Below, one piece after another: positions 25,070 through 35,606 of a stretch of DNA of 64,000 bases. Each line of letters starts with the position of its first letter. Positions within the stretch are counted from its first letter, which is position 1. This stretch comes from Rhizopus arrhizus (Eukaryota > Mucoromycota > Mucoromycetes > Mucorales > Rhizopodaceae): assembly GCA_024220505.1 (NCBI GenBank), contig JAKZZE010000001.1, positions 2,294,001 to 2,358,000 of the forward strand. The letters run 5' to 3'. The position numbers and the translations under genes are program-made. Below the pieces are notes generated by a model that searched no databases, was not told where the DNA came from, and saw only the letters and a program-made list of their open reading frames with translations.

Positions 25070-26172
25070 TCATTGGAAATGAAATGTCGTGATGGACTGA
25101 CGTTTTCTGTTTTTTGATGGATCAAGGATCCGGTCGTGTTGTGCATCAGTCATCGATTTTCTTTTTAGTGCATGCAGGCTATCAAGGTCTTTCTGATCAG
25201 TTGGAACACAATAGTCGTCATAAACTGTAAGTACATGCATCAATCGACCAATTTGCCCCAAATACAATGGCAAGTCTGAGATGCACATAGGAATTTCAAT
25301 CTTTGCGATTTCATACATCACATAGATGGCATCGTTTAGAAGAGTCACAAGATAAAAAAACGTATGCCGGCCAATCGATTGAAATACTAAACATCCCTTC
25401 ATATTGTTGAGATCAATAGAGTTTTTGGTGAAAATGCCTAATCGGATGAGATCACGCGCAACCAAATAGTTGTTGACTTCTGCTGAAGATTTCACCTCAC
25501 CAAAGCCTCGGCTAATGCCTCAATTGACGCCGTTCAATCCAGAGACACATGTATCTGGCCTGCTCCTGCTAATCGATATAGCAGTGACTTGTTTTGATTC
25601 TTGATTAATCGCCGCAGTCCAACGAAATAGCGTATCCCGCAGGATGTCGTCAAATAAAGGCGCGAATGTTGGTTCCAAATAGCGAGTAATAAGCTCTTGT
25701 TCCAATATTGTATCTGTAACACAATATTCTGGTGATTTTTGCATGATCATTGCGAATGACTTCAAAATCCGGTACTCCTTGCTTGAAACTTGGGCGCGTC
25801 GTTGGTTACGCCAAAACTCAGTACAGTCTATGGTTTTTCGCCATGTTTCAAATTAGTCTTGAAGTCGACTTCTGTGCTCTTCTGGTATATGAGAGTCCAA
25901 GATTATATTGTAACGCGAATGACAATGCTGGCGGTCATAGTGCTTGAACGTGATCGCAAATGTTTGGACAGACAGATTGGCTACATTGTCGATGCACCAA
26001 TGGACATCAGCAGCTTTAATGCGTGTTCACTTTTTGGTTGATGTCGATAATGACGTCTTGCGCCTAACTTTGCTTTCTTTGGCATGTTTTGTTTCTGTTC
26101 CCGAGTCTTTATCCATTGATAAGCGAAAGCAAAAGAAATGATCATCTCCCAGCACCAATCATTTCCCAGCAC
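25070..26172 (-). pseudogene. Decayed repeat-family gene, copy B, with PD-(D/E)XK-like C-terminal motifs
   Basis: Read on minus from the right repeat arm, the same N-terminal segment appears with the same frameshift after SEHALK and the same TAA after RSRLQD. After RRAQ it diverges from copy A and continues in frame through YRILKSFAMIMQKSPEYCV and ILEQELITRYLEPTFAPLFD, then SRSRPDTCVSGLNGVN, a TGA at 25520-25522, and GISRGFGEVKSSAEVNNYL. It ends KNRKRQSITTFHFQ at 25070. The RPD followed about 20 residues later by GEVK has the spacing of a PD-(D/E)XK nuclease core, with an upstream Glu in a helix. This is a motif-level inference only. At least one frameshift and two stops make it non-functional as read. 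Confidence 0.55.
25789..26150 (-). repeat. Right arm of the long inverted repeat
   Basis: Partner of 23522-23882 in opposite orientation, identical except for a one-base indel. On the outer side it is followed by a small direct repeat of CCCAGCACC at 26148-26175. Confidence 0.9.
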
Positions 26173-26435
26173 CCAACAGACCGAGCGTGACTGTCAAAAT
26201 AAAGCTGGCCTAGAACATTTTTGTCTTTCTGTTTTCCTGTTCACCTTTTGTCATTATTGTTTTCATCTTTTGCAAAGGCATTGAGATGCTCGAGTCAGTA
26301 GGCTGTGCATTTGACCAGCTGAACCTCTCTTGACACCAACTCTTGGGGCTGCATCACAGAATATGCCTCCTGGAATTGGGTTCTCTTCCTTTACAAAAGG
26401 TGTATTTTGGAGTTTTGTTCGTGAATTTAACGCCA

Positions 26436-26438
<3 letters not shown>

Positions 26439-26480
<42 letters not shown>
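26439..26480 (+). repeat. T42 homopolymer
   Basis: Long poly(T) about 290 bp outside the right inverted-repeat arm. With the A30 tract on the left it flanks the repeat region in opposite polarity. Confidence 0.85.
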
Positions 26481-26483
<3 letters not shown>

Positions 26484-26582
26484 TAGAGTGGCACGAATAC
26501 ATGTTCAACACCAGCAACAACGACGACAGTGCAAACGGGGCATCTTTACTGTAAACGTTTTCAGAGCTAAAGAAGACAAATT

Positions 26583-26693
26583 GAGCTTGCTGTACAAGCA
26601 ACCACATGTGGATATAGAGTCAACTACACTGTATGCAACATTCGCAAAAATTGCCGCAGCGATTGTAGTAGTCGTGGAATTTTAGAAATTTAA
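26583..26693 (+). pseudogene. Cys-rich coding fragment
   Basis: A short frame reads CGYRVNYTVCNIRKNCRSDC, with regularly spaced Cys residues, and ends at a TAA. It looks like the tail of a Cys-rich protein, probably another decayed repeat. No upstream exon could be joined, and the family is not recognised. Confidence 0.25.
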
Positions 26694-27089
26694 TGCAAAC
26701 AATGAAAATAAAATGAAACCCTTTGGCACAAACACAGCAATGTTTTGTAAATGAGACATGATAATGTGTATAACTTTGCTGATATAAAAACCTTGAATGT
26801 TTATCTAGCTCTTTGACGAGCACTCCCATCACTTTTGACTCCTTTAATAAAAATGTAATGCTTTGATAATTGCTGCATTGGCAATGACACCTCCAGAACG
26901 CTTTTGCGCGTTTTGCCCTTTTTGCGCTTTGGTCATGCGTGAGACATTGGTTATGCGAAAACTGAACAATTGACGGTTGGAAAAAAGTGGTTCCTTGGTT
27001 GGACAAATTTTTAATTAGGAAATGAGCGATTTATTCCCTGACACATGCGCAAAATGTTTCCGAAAAGAGTGTATCTTATCCACCTTATA

Positions 27090-27115
27090 CAGTATGGCTG
27101 GTAAATTTTGTCCGT
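27090..27115 (+). repeat. Left terminal inverted repeat of the Fanzor element
   Basis: Begins CAGTATGGCTGG after a TA at 27088-27089 and matches the reverse complement of 31181-31206 at 22 of 26 positions, including 17 in a row. Confidence 0.85.
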
Positions 27116-27219
27116 TCTGAAAAATAAATGGCGCTACCTGATAAATGTTTGGTTGTTTGCTAGCAAATAATTGTTGCTTTTAAACTTTTACTTTGTCTTT
27201 TTGGGCCAAGTCAAATTGG

Positions 27220-27453
27220 CGTTACTGAGGGATTATTGTCGGCTATGATGTACGTACCTCCTTGTTCGCCAGAGCTCAACCCAATTGAGCAGTTTTAGGC
27301 TATATTTAAAGGAAAGTTCAAACATCATCGAATAAAAACTTATCGAGTCGAAGTGCTGATGCTTATAATCAAGTTCTTTATGGCTTCTCTAGTCAAATCA
27401 TCCACTGTTGTAATAAAATACCCATGTGAACATGCTTTTAAAATCATACTATG
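27220..27453 (+). pseudogene. DDE transposase C-terminal remnant (Tc1/mariner)
   Basis: The frame reads YVPPCSPELNPIEQF, the conserved end of the mariner/DDE_3 fold containing the third catalytic acidic residue (Glu in NPIEQ). TAG stands where the family has Trp (EQFW), followed by AIFKGKFKHHRIKTY and further residues to a TGA near 27453. The first two catalytic Asp regions are not found upstream, so this is a truncated relic. It lies inside the terminal repeats, in the same orientation as the Fanzor gene. Confidence 0.65.
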
Positions 27454-28033
27454 ATATTTTCATAACACTATACCTTTTTAGAATATAAATCTTGCGAGAA
27501 TTGATATGATTAAAACAGTTTTATTGTGTTCATCAAAGGACGTTTAATGAAGATTTTGATCAGTGAATATATCATCATTATGCAGTGCCATTACAAAATG
27601 ACGTTCCAACATTTTATGCTCATCAAGTATGCTCATAACGTATTTATCATTGAGGTTTGGTAAAAAAAAAAACATAAAGAACTTGACACATTCAGACGCT
27701 AATAACTTCTCGAGTCCTATCTACTATAACTACTATTCTATGTGAATCTAGAAAACAAGTATCTTCTATTGCAAGCTACTACATGGTGTAAGCTTATTGT
27801 AGGCACATTGCTATTATTCGGTTGTGGCTGTGTTTGAATGAATCTATATAAATGGGATGGGAGTATTTCTTTTCAACATCTAAATCAATTTCTGGAGACA
27901 CTTTTTCTTTTTGTTCGTATATTTCACTCGTGAAAACACATTGGAAAATGAAAGGAAAGCAAAAGGATACTTTATTCTCTTCAAACTAAAAGAAGCCATC
28001 TAAGAGCGAAAACGATAAGCTCCATATCTAATA

Positions 28034-30737
28034 ATGGATCGAAAGGTCACTGACCACAAAATTGATACTATTATAGACTCATTTGAACTATATGTAGACG
28101 ACAACTCAGATGATGACTTCCAACCCGTTGTAAAAGCTAGAAAAAGAAAAAGTAAGTTGCAATGTCAAACTTGATGTAGGTAAACAGCTAGTCTAACGTA
28201 TGAAACCCCATCATAGGTATGGAAAATACTCCACAGAGTGGATCGCAAAAGAGGCTCAAAGACAAAAGAAAAGCTACATATTCTGAAGTTACTACTACAA
28301 GTAGTACTGATATTTCTACGACAGATGAATCTACTATGTTCAATAAGATCACTTTTGATGACTATGATCTTGGATATAGCAGTGACGATTTTATTGCACC
28401 TGCTGTCAAAAGACTCTTTTTGGGTGAATCAACCAAGTCTGCTTTTTGTATCACCAAATCAACTTCTGCTGCTGTGGAGTCAAGCACAACTGCTTCTAAA
28501 ACAAGTCTAACTTCCCCCAAGCCTAGTAAACCTGTTCCAACTGCTTTCAAGTCAGCTGCAACTTCTGTCAAGTCAAGTTTTTGTCCCGTGCCTGTTGACA
28601 AGGCAAGTGACATTAAAGAAGGCCCTAAGAAGATAAGCAAGCGTATGATGACAATTAAAACGACTGTAAAGAATATTTGGAAACCAGCATATTTACAGAC
28701 ATTGTATGATTTGGTTCACACTACCAACTTACTAGTTACACATACCTTTGCCTTCACAAAGTACATATATTTACAAGAACTGACAGCAAATGAAAATTTT
28801 GCGTTGAACAACTTTGTGACAAAAGATTTCTTTATTGAAGTTTTTCTGAATCTTGTTCTCTCAAAGGGTGGAAATAGCACAAGACTGAAGGATAAGACAA
28901 AAACTTATATGCAGTTGATATCAAAATATAAAGAAGCTTACTTTGAAGATGCTGGTTATACTCCCCAAACTTACCATATGCTCAGCAAATAGCCTTGTAC
29001 AGGTGTACGGAGATCCAAACGGCCTACTATAATAGCATCAAAGCTCATTTTGAAAACAAGCTGCATGGTTTAATAAACAAGTTATTTAAAAAGAAGGAAA
29101 AGGCAGAGAGTCTCGGAGGAAAAATGCAAGCAAACAAGTCTAGTAGTAAAACGATAAAAGAAGCTATCCGAAAGAAGAATTATGGACCTTGGAAATCAGG
29201 TGAAGCTTGCCATCGCAAAAAAAGGGATGCCCGAAGTTGGCCTTTTAGATGATCAATCAAGAATGCAATTAAATGGTTTTCTCTCAAGCTACCCAGAGGA
29301 CTACACTTTTCAAGAGAACTCAATTTACTATGACGTTGTGGCTAGTCCAAAAAACTATTTCAAAGCCTTCTTCAGACTTGCTGAATTGTCTGAAGCTGAA
29401 CAGATGAAACAGTTTGCTTGTTTCCCGCTACGTACCACCTCTATTCCTTGCTACATGATGTTGAATAGCAAAATAATCCATTACCATGTTCTCAAGTGCA
29501 AAAAGAATATAAAAATAGGAAGCAAGTTTGAGACATGGGGTGCCGTTGTAGACCTAAATAAAAAGACCTTCAAGCATCAAAGATTTCAAAAGTCTTTGCG
29601 GTTCCAAAGAACTCTCGAAACAGATGGAGTAGGTATCTCCATAATAAAGCAAAACACTGATACAAGCAGAAAGTCTCCTAAACCCAACACTGAAAAGAAA
29701 GTGAACGGTAATCAAACAGAGCATATTGAAGGATTAGGTTAAGCCGACTTAAAGAGCACTGAAGGTAAGTGTGTCTTGATAGATCCTGGAAAGCGGAACT
29801 TGATGTACTGCATGAAAGGAACCAGCACTGCTGAAGAAAAACAAACCCTTATATTTATCAAGAAAAACCACTCAATGTTCAAGACACTTTAGATATTTAA
29901 GAAAGTGTACTCAACCTTTTGTGGTCCAGAAAGCCGAAGCAACCCTTTCTAGATATGAATCCATCTCTGTAAACTTGAAAAAGCTTGTACAGTACGTTAA
30001 AACAAGAGTATCAGTAAAAAAAACACTTTGTACGAATATTATGGAAAGGAGACAACAAAGTCCAAAGAAACATATTTCCCTGAATCCGAATTTGACTTTC
30101 GAGTCGACCAAAAATGTAATTTGTATTATCGAAATCTGTTCATAGCAAGAATCCGTGGCTTTTTACCTCAACCTGAGAATTATTCTACTGATAGCTATGT
30201 AAAGTCTCAACTGTATGCCACCTACCTACAAATAATTCTACAACAATAGCATATTTCAGAAAGACTAGATAATAGTGAGGAAAGCAAAGCTCTAAGACTG
30301 GCAAAAGAGATGTATAGACGACCACATCAAAGCAATTACAAAAAGACCATCAATACAGTATTAGAAAGGCTACAGCTTTTAAATTTTTGAAAATTGAAGT
30401 TTTCAAGTAAATTCTTCTTTGGCTAGAATGATCAAAAATTGGTGCGTAGCTTAAAAGCAAAGCTTGGCCAAGATGCTGTCTTAGTTTTTGGAGATTGGTC
30501 CGCCCCTAATGCCAAGTATCAAGAACTGACAAGAAGCAAGGGGCTAATCAGGATGTTAAAGAAGAACGGGTTTGTTGTCTACTTAATCAATGAATACAAA
30601 ACATCTTCCCATTGCCCAACATGTGGAAATGAATTAGAAAAATTCAAAACCGTGCCAAGCCCTCGCCCTTACCAACGGAAAAAGAAGCCAGACATACTAT
30701 GCAATGGTTTGCTAAGGTAACCCAAAGAAGAAGAAGG

Positions 30738-30780
<43 letters not shown>

Positions 30781-30975
30781 AGATTAATTCTTGGTAACTA
30801 ATGCAGTACTAGGTGTAAGAGCCTCTCATGTCTTAAACAACAGACCACAAGAATAAAAAGAAGACTTTGGAATCGCGATCAAGCAGCCGTATTGAATTTT
30901 CTCAAGACCCTAAATAGTTTGAAAAAGACTGACAAACGCCCTAGCCTTTTCACCAAAAAGTATCCTTTAGACTGA
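28034..30975 (+). pseudogene. Fanzor (eukaryotic TnpB-like RNA-guided nuclease family), broken
   Basis: Exon 1 is 28034-28151 and exon 2 begins at 28217. The N-terminal part is Ser/Thr-rich. After a stop/frame change at 28990 comes a basic helical region (INKLFKKKEKAESLGGKMQ). A further frame change near 29170-29190 leads into QVKLAIAKKGMPEVGLLDDQ and then YPEDYTFQENSIYYD. Catalytic signals: RuvC-I LIDPGKRNLMYC (Asp at 29782), GDWSAPN (30490-30510), NEYKTSSHCPTCG (Glu at 30592; Cys at 30613 and 30622), and a second Cys pair RCKSLSC (30814-30831). RuvC-III is WNRDQAAVLNF (Asp at 30877). Breaks include TAA 29740, TAG 29890, a frame change near 30025, TAG 30247, TGA 30388 and TAG 30424. An intron (30717-30812) contains a 41-A run. 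All RuvC and zinc landmarks remain, but it is not translatable as one protein. Confidence 0.85.
30738..30778 (+). repeat. A41 homopolymer inside the Fanzor intron
   Basis: Lies between the GTAACC donor at 30717 and the TACTAG acceptor ending at 30812, directly between the two Cys pairs of the zinc-binding region. Confidence 0.85.
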
Positions 30976-31180
30976 TCATCTTAAGTAGAACAAAAGTAGG
31001 AAAATCACAAAAAATTCACCACCTAGGTTATTTCTTTGTTCATTTAATATAGGGATTGCATTAAAACAAGTACAAAGCGACAACAATAAATGTACTAAAC
31101 GAAATTTTCATTTAGGTTAGTGACATTTATTTTTCTAGAAACAAATTTGTTTTTTGCTAAACGAAGTTTATTTTCTTCAA

Positions 31181-31206
31181 TCCGACAAAATTTACCAGCC
31201 CCACTT
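31181..31206 (-). repeat. Right terminal inverted repeat of the Fanzor element
   Basis: The reverse complement begins AAGTGGGGCTGG and matches the left repeat; the next two bases outward (31207-31208) are TA. Confidence 0.85.
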
Positions 31207-31420
31207 TAGTCAAGTTTAAAGACATTCATTTAAAGTCAGAGCAATGACAACAAAGTTCCGTGTCATTTTCGGATTCTCTAACCTCATCCCTTTATTTCAT
31301 CTTTTTACTATTTGTATTTTAATCGCCGCAAATGAAAACATGGAAGCAAATCTTTAAGCCTCTTTTTTCAATTTTCTTTCTAATTACAATAAAAAAACTA
31401 GATTTTTTTTTACAAAAAAA

Positions 31421-32048
31421 ATGGACCGATCACTTCCCAATATTTTAGTTACCGGTACACCTGGTACAGGCAAGACGACAACAAGCGAAATGATTGCAGA
31501 TGTTACAGGATTACAGCATGTTAATGTAGGAGAAATCATTAAAACAAAGCAATTTCATGAAGGATATCTTGAAGAATTTGATACACATGTATTAGACGAG
31601 GATAAAGTAATAAAAAAAAAAGATTAGTATTATTCAATGATAACTAATTTGCTTCAAGTTATTAGATGAATTAGAAGAAATATTAAAAGAGGGTGGCAAA
31701 GTAGTTGATTTTCATACTTGTGAAATATTCCCTGAACGATGGTTTGATCTCGTTCTTGTTCTTCGAGCTGATACAGCTAATTTATATGATCGTATGATGA
31801 AGAGGTAAAAATAATTAAACAAAACAAAATACTAGAAAATAATACAAGTTATTAGAGGATACAATAAGCGAAAGATTGATGAAAATATGGAATGTGAGAT
31901 CATGCAAGTTGTATTGGAGACAGCACACGAATCTTATGCTCCAGAAATTGTAGTTGAACTACAAAGCAATACAACTGATGATATAGAAAGTAATGCAGAA
32001 CGAGTCAAGATGTGGTTAGATGCATGGAAAGAAAATAATTCAAAATGA
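31421..32048 (+). CDS. FAP7: Adenylate kinase isoenzyme 6 / FAP7 homologue
   Basis: Nuclear NMP kinase/ATPase needed for 18S rRNA maturation and release of Rps14 during small-subunit assembly. Three exons (31421-31606, 31659-31804, 31856-32048) give about 174 residues, close to the size of known AK6/FAP7 proteins. The Walker A loop is GTPGTGKTTTSE. The core carries VDFHTCEIFPERWFDLVLVL, and the LID region reads LYDRMMKRGYNKRKIDENME, both diagnostic for AK6. The start is the first ATG after an A/T leader. The gene begins about 210 bp from the Fanzor element and its stop is 157 bp from that of ILV2 (convergent). Confidence 0.93.
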
Positions 32049-32204
32049 ATATTATTTAGTACTTTTTTTATTGCAAATAAGAGAGAAAATGAATAAATAG
32101 AATGCTTTTTTCTTTTTTTTTATATATAAAATATACACGAAACAACATATAATTTTCTTTTATATGCCATGGAAGAAAATAAAAGGGGAATAAGATTATT
32201 TAAC

Positions 32205-34391
32205 TTATTGTTTTTTGTTACGTTCATCGATGTGAGGATGAACCATAAATTCACTCAAAGCTCTTCCTGCAGGAACCATTGGCCATAAAACTTCCTTTTT
32301 ACAGACGACAGCATCCATAAGAACAGGTCCATCATGTTCCAAGAACTCCTTCATCTTTTCTTCAACTTCTGATGCTTTTGTAACACGAATAGCCTTTACT
32401 CCCATTGATTCAGCCAATTTAACAAAGTCAGGATTCTTCATGATCGTACCAGAGTATCTTTCCTTATAAAAGAGATCTTGCCATTGTTTCACCATACCTT
32501 GGAAGGAATTATTTAATAATAAGACCTTGACACCAATGTTGAATTCAGCAGCAGTAGCAAGTTCCATGGCTGTCATTGAGAAAGAAGCATCACCATCAAT
32601 ATCGACAACAATATGATCAGGTTTGGCCACCTTAGCACCAATAGCAGAGGGAAGACCATAACCCATGGTACCTAAACCACCTGATGTAATGAACGTACGA
32701 GGATGTGTCCATCGATAGAGTTGAGCAGCCCACATTTGATGTTGACCAACACCAGTTGTAACAATGACCTTATCCTTCATTTGACGTGTTTGTTTATCAA
32801 GTTCCTCAATAAGCTGTTGAGGTTTCAACTCTTTGGCATCATCTGTTGTCTTTTCATAATAAAAAGGATATTTGCCCTTCCACTCATCAATCAAGCTAAA
32901 CCATTCTTTACGTTCAGATCCCTTGATATGAGGCAAGAGTTTCTTCAAATTCTCGGTCACATCACCTTCAATAGCTTCAGTAGCTTCAATCACCTTATTG
33001 ATGTTCTTGGGCATGATTTCAAAATGAAGAATACCACCACGGCCTTCCTTGGCAGCCTTGACAGCTTCAGGTGCAAATGCCTTTACGTTACCCGTCACAC
33101 GATCATCAAAACGAGCACCAAGAGCAATAATAAGATCGGCGTTTTGCATGGCCAAATTGGCATAGCAGGAACCGTGCATACCCAACATGTGAAGAGACTT
33201 CTTGTCCAATTCGTCAAAGATGCCTAAACCTTGAAGGGTGGTCGTGACAGGGATGTTACCATTATCAGCCAAGGCTCTCAAGAGTTTAGGACCATCGGGG
33301 TGGCCCATGACACCTTGACCAGCATAGATGACAGGCCGCTTAGCTTTATTAATCATAGTAGCAGCACGCTTCATTGTAGGCAAAGGCTCGCTACGAGCTT
33401 CTTCTGTGAAAGCGCCGATGGCTGTGTTGGGAATAGTCGTTGGACGAGAAGGAATTAAGGTATTGGTAGGGATGGGACGCTTGAGGATAGCAGCAGTTAC
33501 ATCCTTTGGAAGATCAACAAGAACTGGACCAGGACGACCACTGGTAGCAATCAAGAAGGCTTCATTGATACGACGAGGAAGTTCGGCAATATCCTTGACC
33601 ATGACATTCCATTTGGTACAAGAACGAGAGATACCAACAATATCAGCTAATGCATTCTGTTAATATCATAAAATCATTTTTTTAATTATTATTCTTACCT
33701 TCTTGAAAAGCATCAGTACCAATAGCAGAAGTAGGTACCTGACCACAGAAGACGACAAGAGGAGTACCATCAGCAAGAGCATCAGCCAAAGGGGTCATAA
33801 CATTAGTAGCACCAGGACCTGAAGTGACCAAGACAACACCAGGCTTACCACTAATAGTAAAATATAAGCAAAAAAAAAGAAGGCAATCTTTTTTTTTTAT
33901 AAACTTACGTTGCTCTTGCGTAACCTTCTGCCATATGTCCAGCACCTTGCTCATGTCTTGGAAGAATAAATTTGAAATATTTGGATTCATAAATAGCATC
34001 AAATACAGGAAGAATAGCACCACCAGGATAACCAAAAACATGCTCAACATTATGTCTCAACATCATTTCATGAAAGATCTCACCACCAGACATACCAACG
34101 AATGAATCATCCATGTCTGCAACTGAAGACTTCTTGTTTAATGGTTGAACTACTTTGGGTGCTTTTTCAGTTGCAACAGCAGAGCGATCATTGTGTGAAA
34201 CAGATCTATAATAATATATTAATAATGACATATAACATCATATTGAATGATATTTACGGAGATGCGATGGCTCCTTTCAATTTTTGAGAGGTATGCACCC
34301 CAGAAGCAATGACAGCTTGGTTACAGAATTTAGTGGCTGAGGTTGATCTGATAAAACTCTTTGAAGCTCTTGCAGCTGAGAATCTAAGCAT
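32205..34391 (-). CDS. ILV2: Acetolactate synthase catalytic subunit (mitochondrial)
   Basis: First committed step of branched-chain amino acid synthesis: condenses two pyruvates to acetolactate (or pyruvate with 2-ketobutyrate), using ThDP, Mg and FAD. Exons: 34258-34391, 33909-34205, 33699-33850, 32205-33646, about 674 residues. A mitochondrial presequence ([20 protein letters not shown]) is split off by intron 1. The PP/PYR domain starts with [15 protein letters not shown] and [20 protein letters not shown], holding the ThDP-activating Glu. Then come [17 protein letters not shown] and the C-terminal ThDP/Mg motif [14 protein letters not shown]...LLLNN. The last exon's 3' splice site skips a nearer AG. 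The product needs the regulatory subunit ILV6, not in this window. Confidence 0.96.
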
Positions 34392-35606
34392 ACTGTCGAT
34401 AATACAAGAAAAGAGAGATAGAAAGAGTAAGAGAAGAAGAAAAGAGTTATTTATATTAAAAAAAAATGGAAGGATATTTAAGATGAAAAAAAAAAAAAGG
34501 TAGAACGAATCAGAGTATGTTCGGAGAACCAATCAACTTGAACGTATGTGAGTCAATTCTAATGAAAACAATATAAATTATATAGCTTTAATATCAATTT
34601 AAACGACTAATAAAATATAAATTAAAAGCATAAAAGATTGTAATTGTATTCATTACCTAATTACATTGCCTTACCCTTTAGTCTACTTTAGATAAAAAAA
34701 ACATTTTTTTATTTTGTTTGCTTCGTTGAGATTCAATGTGAGTCAATCCAATCAAAATTTATTTAATGCAACAAAAGATAAGAAATTAATCTTTATTTTC
34801 ATTGGTTGACAAGTATTATGATTATCATTTGCTCATAAGATTGACCAATCAGATATTAGTACTGACCTATAGTCTTTTTTTGTTTACTTTTTTTTTTCAC
34901 CGATATTTTTATAGTGTAGCACATGGATTCTTTCTCTCTGTCTTTGGCTGCTATCAAAAATTTACTTATGCTCATACAAATAATAATTGACAATAGCATA
35001 GACTAATAAAACCTAGAAAATAAAAAATTTTACCTATTTTTTTTTTTTGAAATACACTATTTCCAGGAATAGATGTCGCGTTTACTTGTCGCTTTTTTGT
35101 ATATATTGTATTATAAAATTTGTAAAAATGCGATTTTAATTTCTGGAAATAGTGGAATTAGTTCTTGTCGGCGATGGTGTATGCTCAAAAAAAATGTACT
35201 TCGAGTTTTGTTGGGATGAGAAACCCCCCCCTCATTGATCCTTTTTCTTATTTTTTAATTATAGTGAGATTTCTTTAAAATAAAGAATATGCAGCAGTAT
35301 TTGCGTCGACTCCAACAATTTCATAATAGAATATATACGCGAAACGCAAAATCAGTAGCGCTGTTGCAGAAATGTAAAAATATATTTTTTTGTTTAAATA
35401 AAGGCTTTTACTATTTTAGATTGATAATTACTAGCTAACTACAGGGGGGAGGCAATTTGTTTATGTTACTTTGTGTGTAGCCAGTTAACCTTTCCGGATA
35501 ATAAAATAGAAGTGAATCAAATACTACATATGACGAGACTGTTTAGTGGTTTTTCATTCAATAAAAATATTAATTAAACAACAGTGTACTAGGTATCATG
35601 GTATCA
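34392..35606. other. ILV2 upstream region, intergenic
   Basis: AT-rich, no gene supported. It contains a perfect 12-bp inverted repeat (listed separately). An open frame at 34802-34990 is Phe/Leu/Tyr-rich without family signal. Confidence 0.45.
35055..35154. repeat. Short perfect inverted repeat, 12-bp arms
   Basis: CACTATTTCCAG at 35055-35066 and its exact reverse complement CTGGAAATAGTG at 35143-35154 enclose 76 AT-rich bases. It may be a regulatory palindrome or a very short MITE-like relic. Confidence 0.5.

Larger units (their letters stand above)
27090..31206. mobile_element. Fanzor-bearing Tc1/mariner-like element, decayed
   Basis: Terminal inverted repeats of 26 bp (27090-27115 and 31181-31206, 22 of 26 matching, shared core GGCTGGTAAATTTTGTC) are each flanked externally by TA (27088-27089 and 31207-31208), the target duplication of Tc1/mariner elements. 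Inside, in the same orientation, lie a truncated DDE transposase C-terminus (27220-27453) and a broken Fanzor gene (28034-30975). Size is about 4.1 kb. Fanzors are known as passengers of several eukaryotic DNA transposons, including mariner-like ones, and the arrangement here fits that. The element ends about 210 bp upstream of the FAP7 start codon. Confidence 0.8.

Noticed and set aside
32703..33227. 174-residue plus-strand open frame
   Set aside because: It is the antisense of the conserved ILV2 exon and has no independent family signal.
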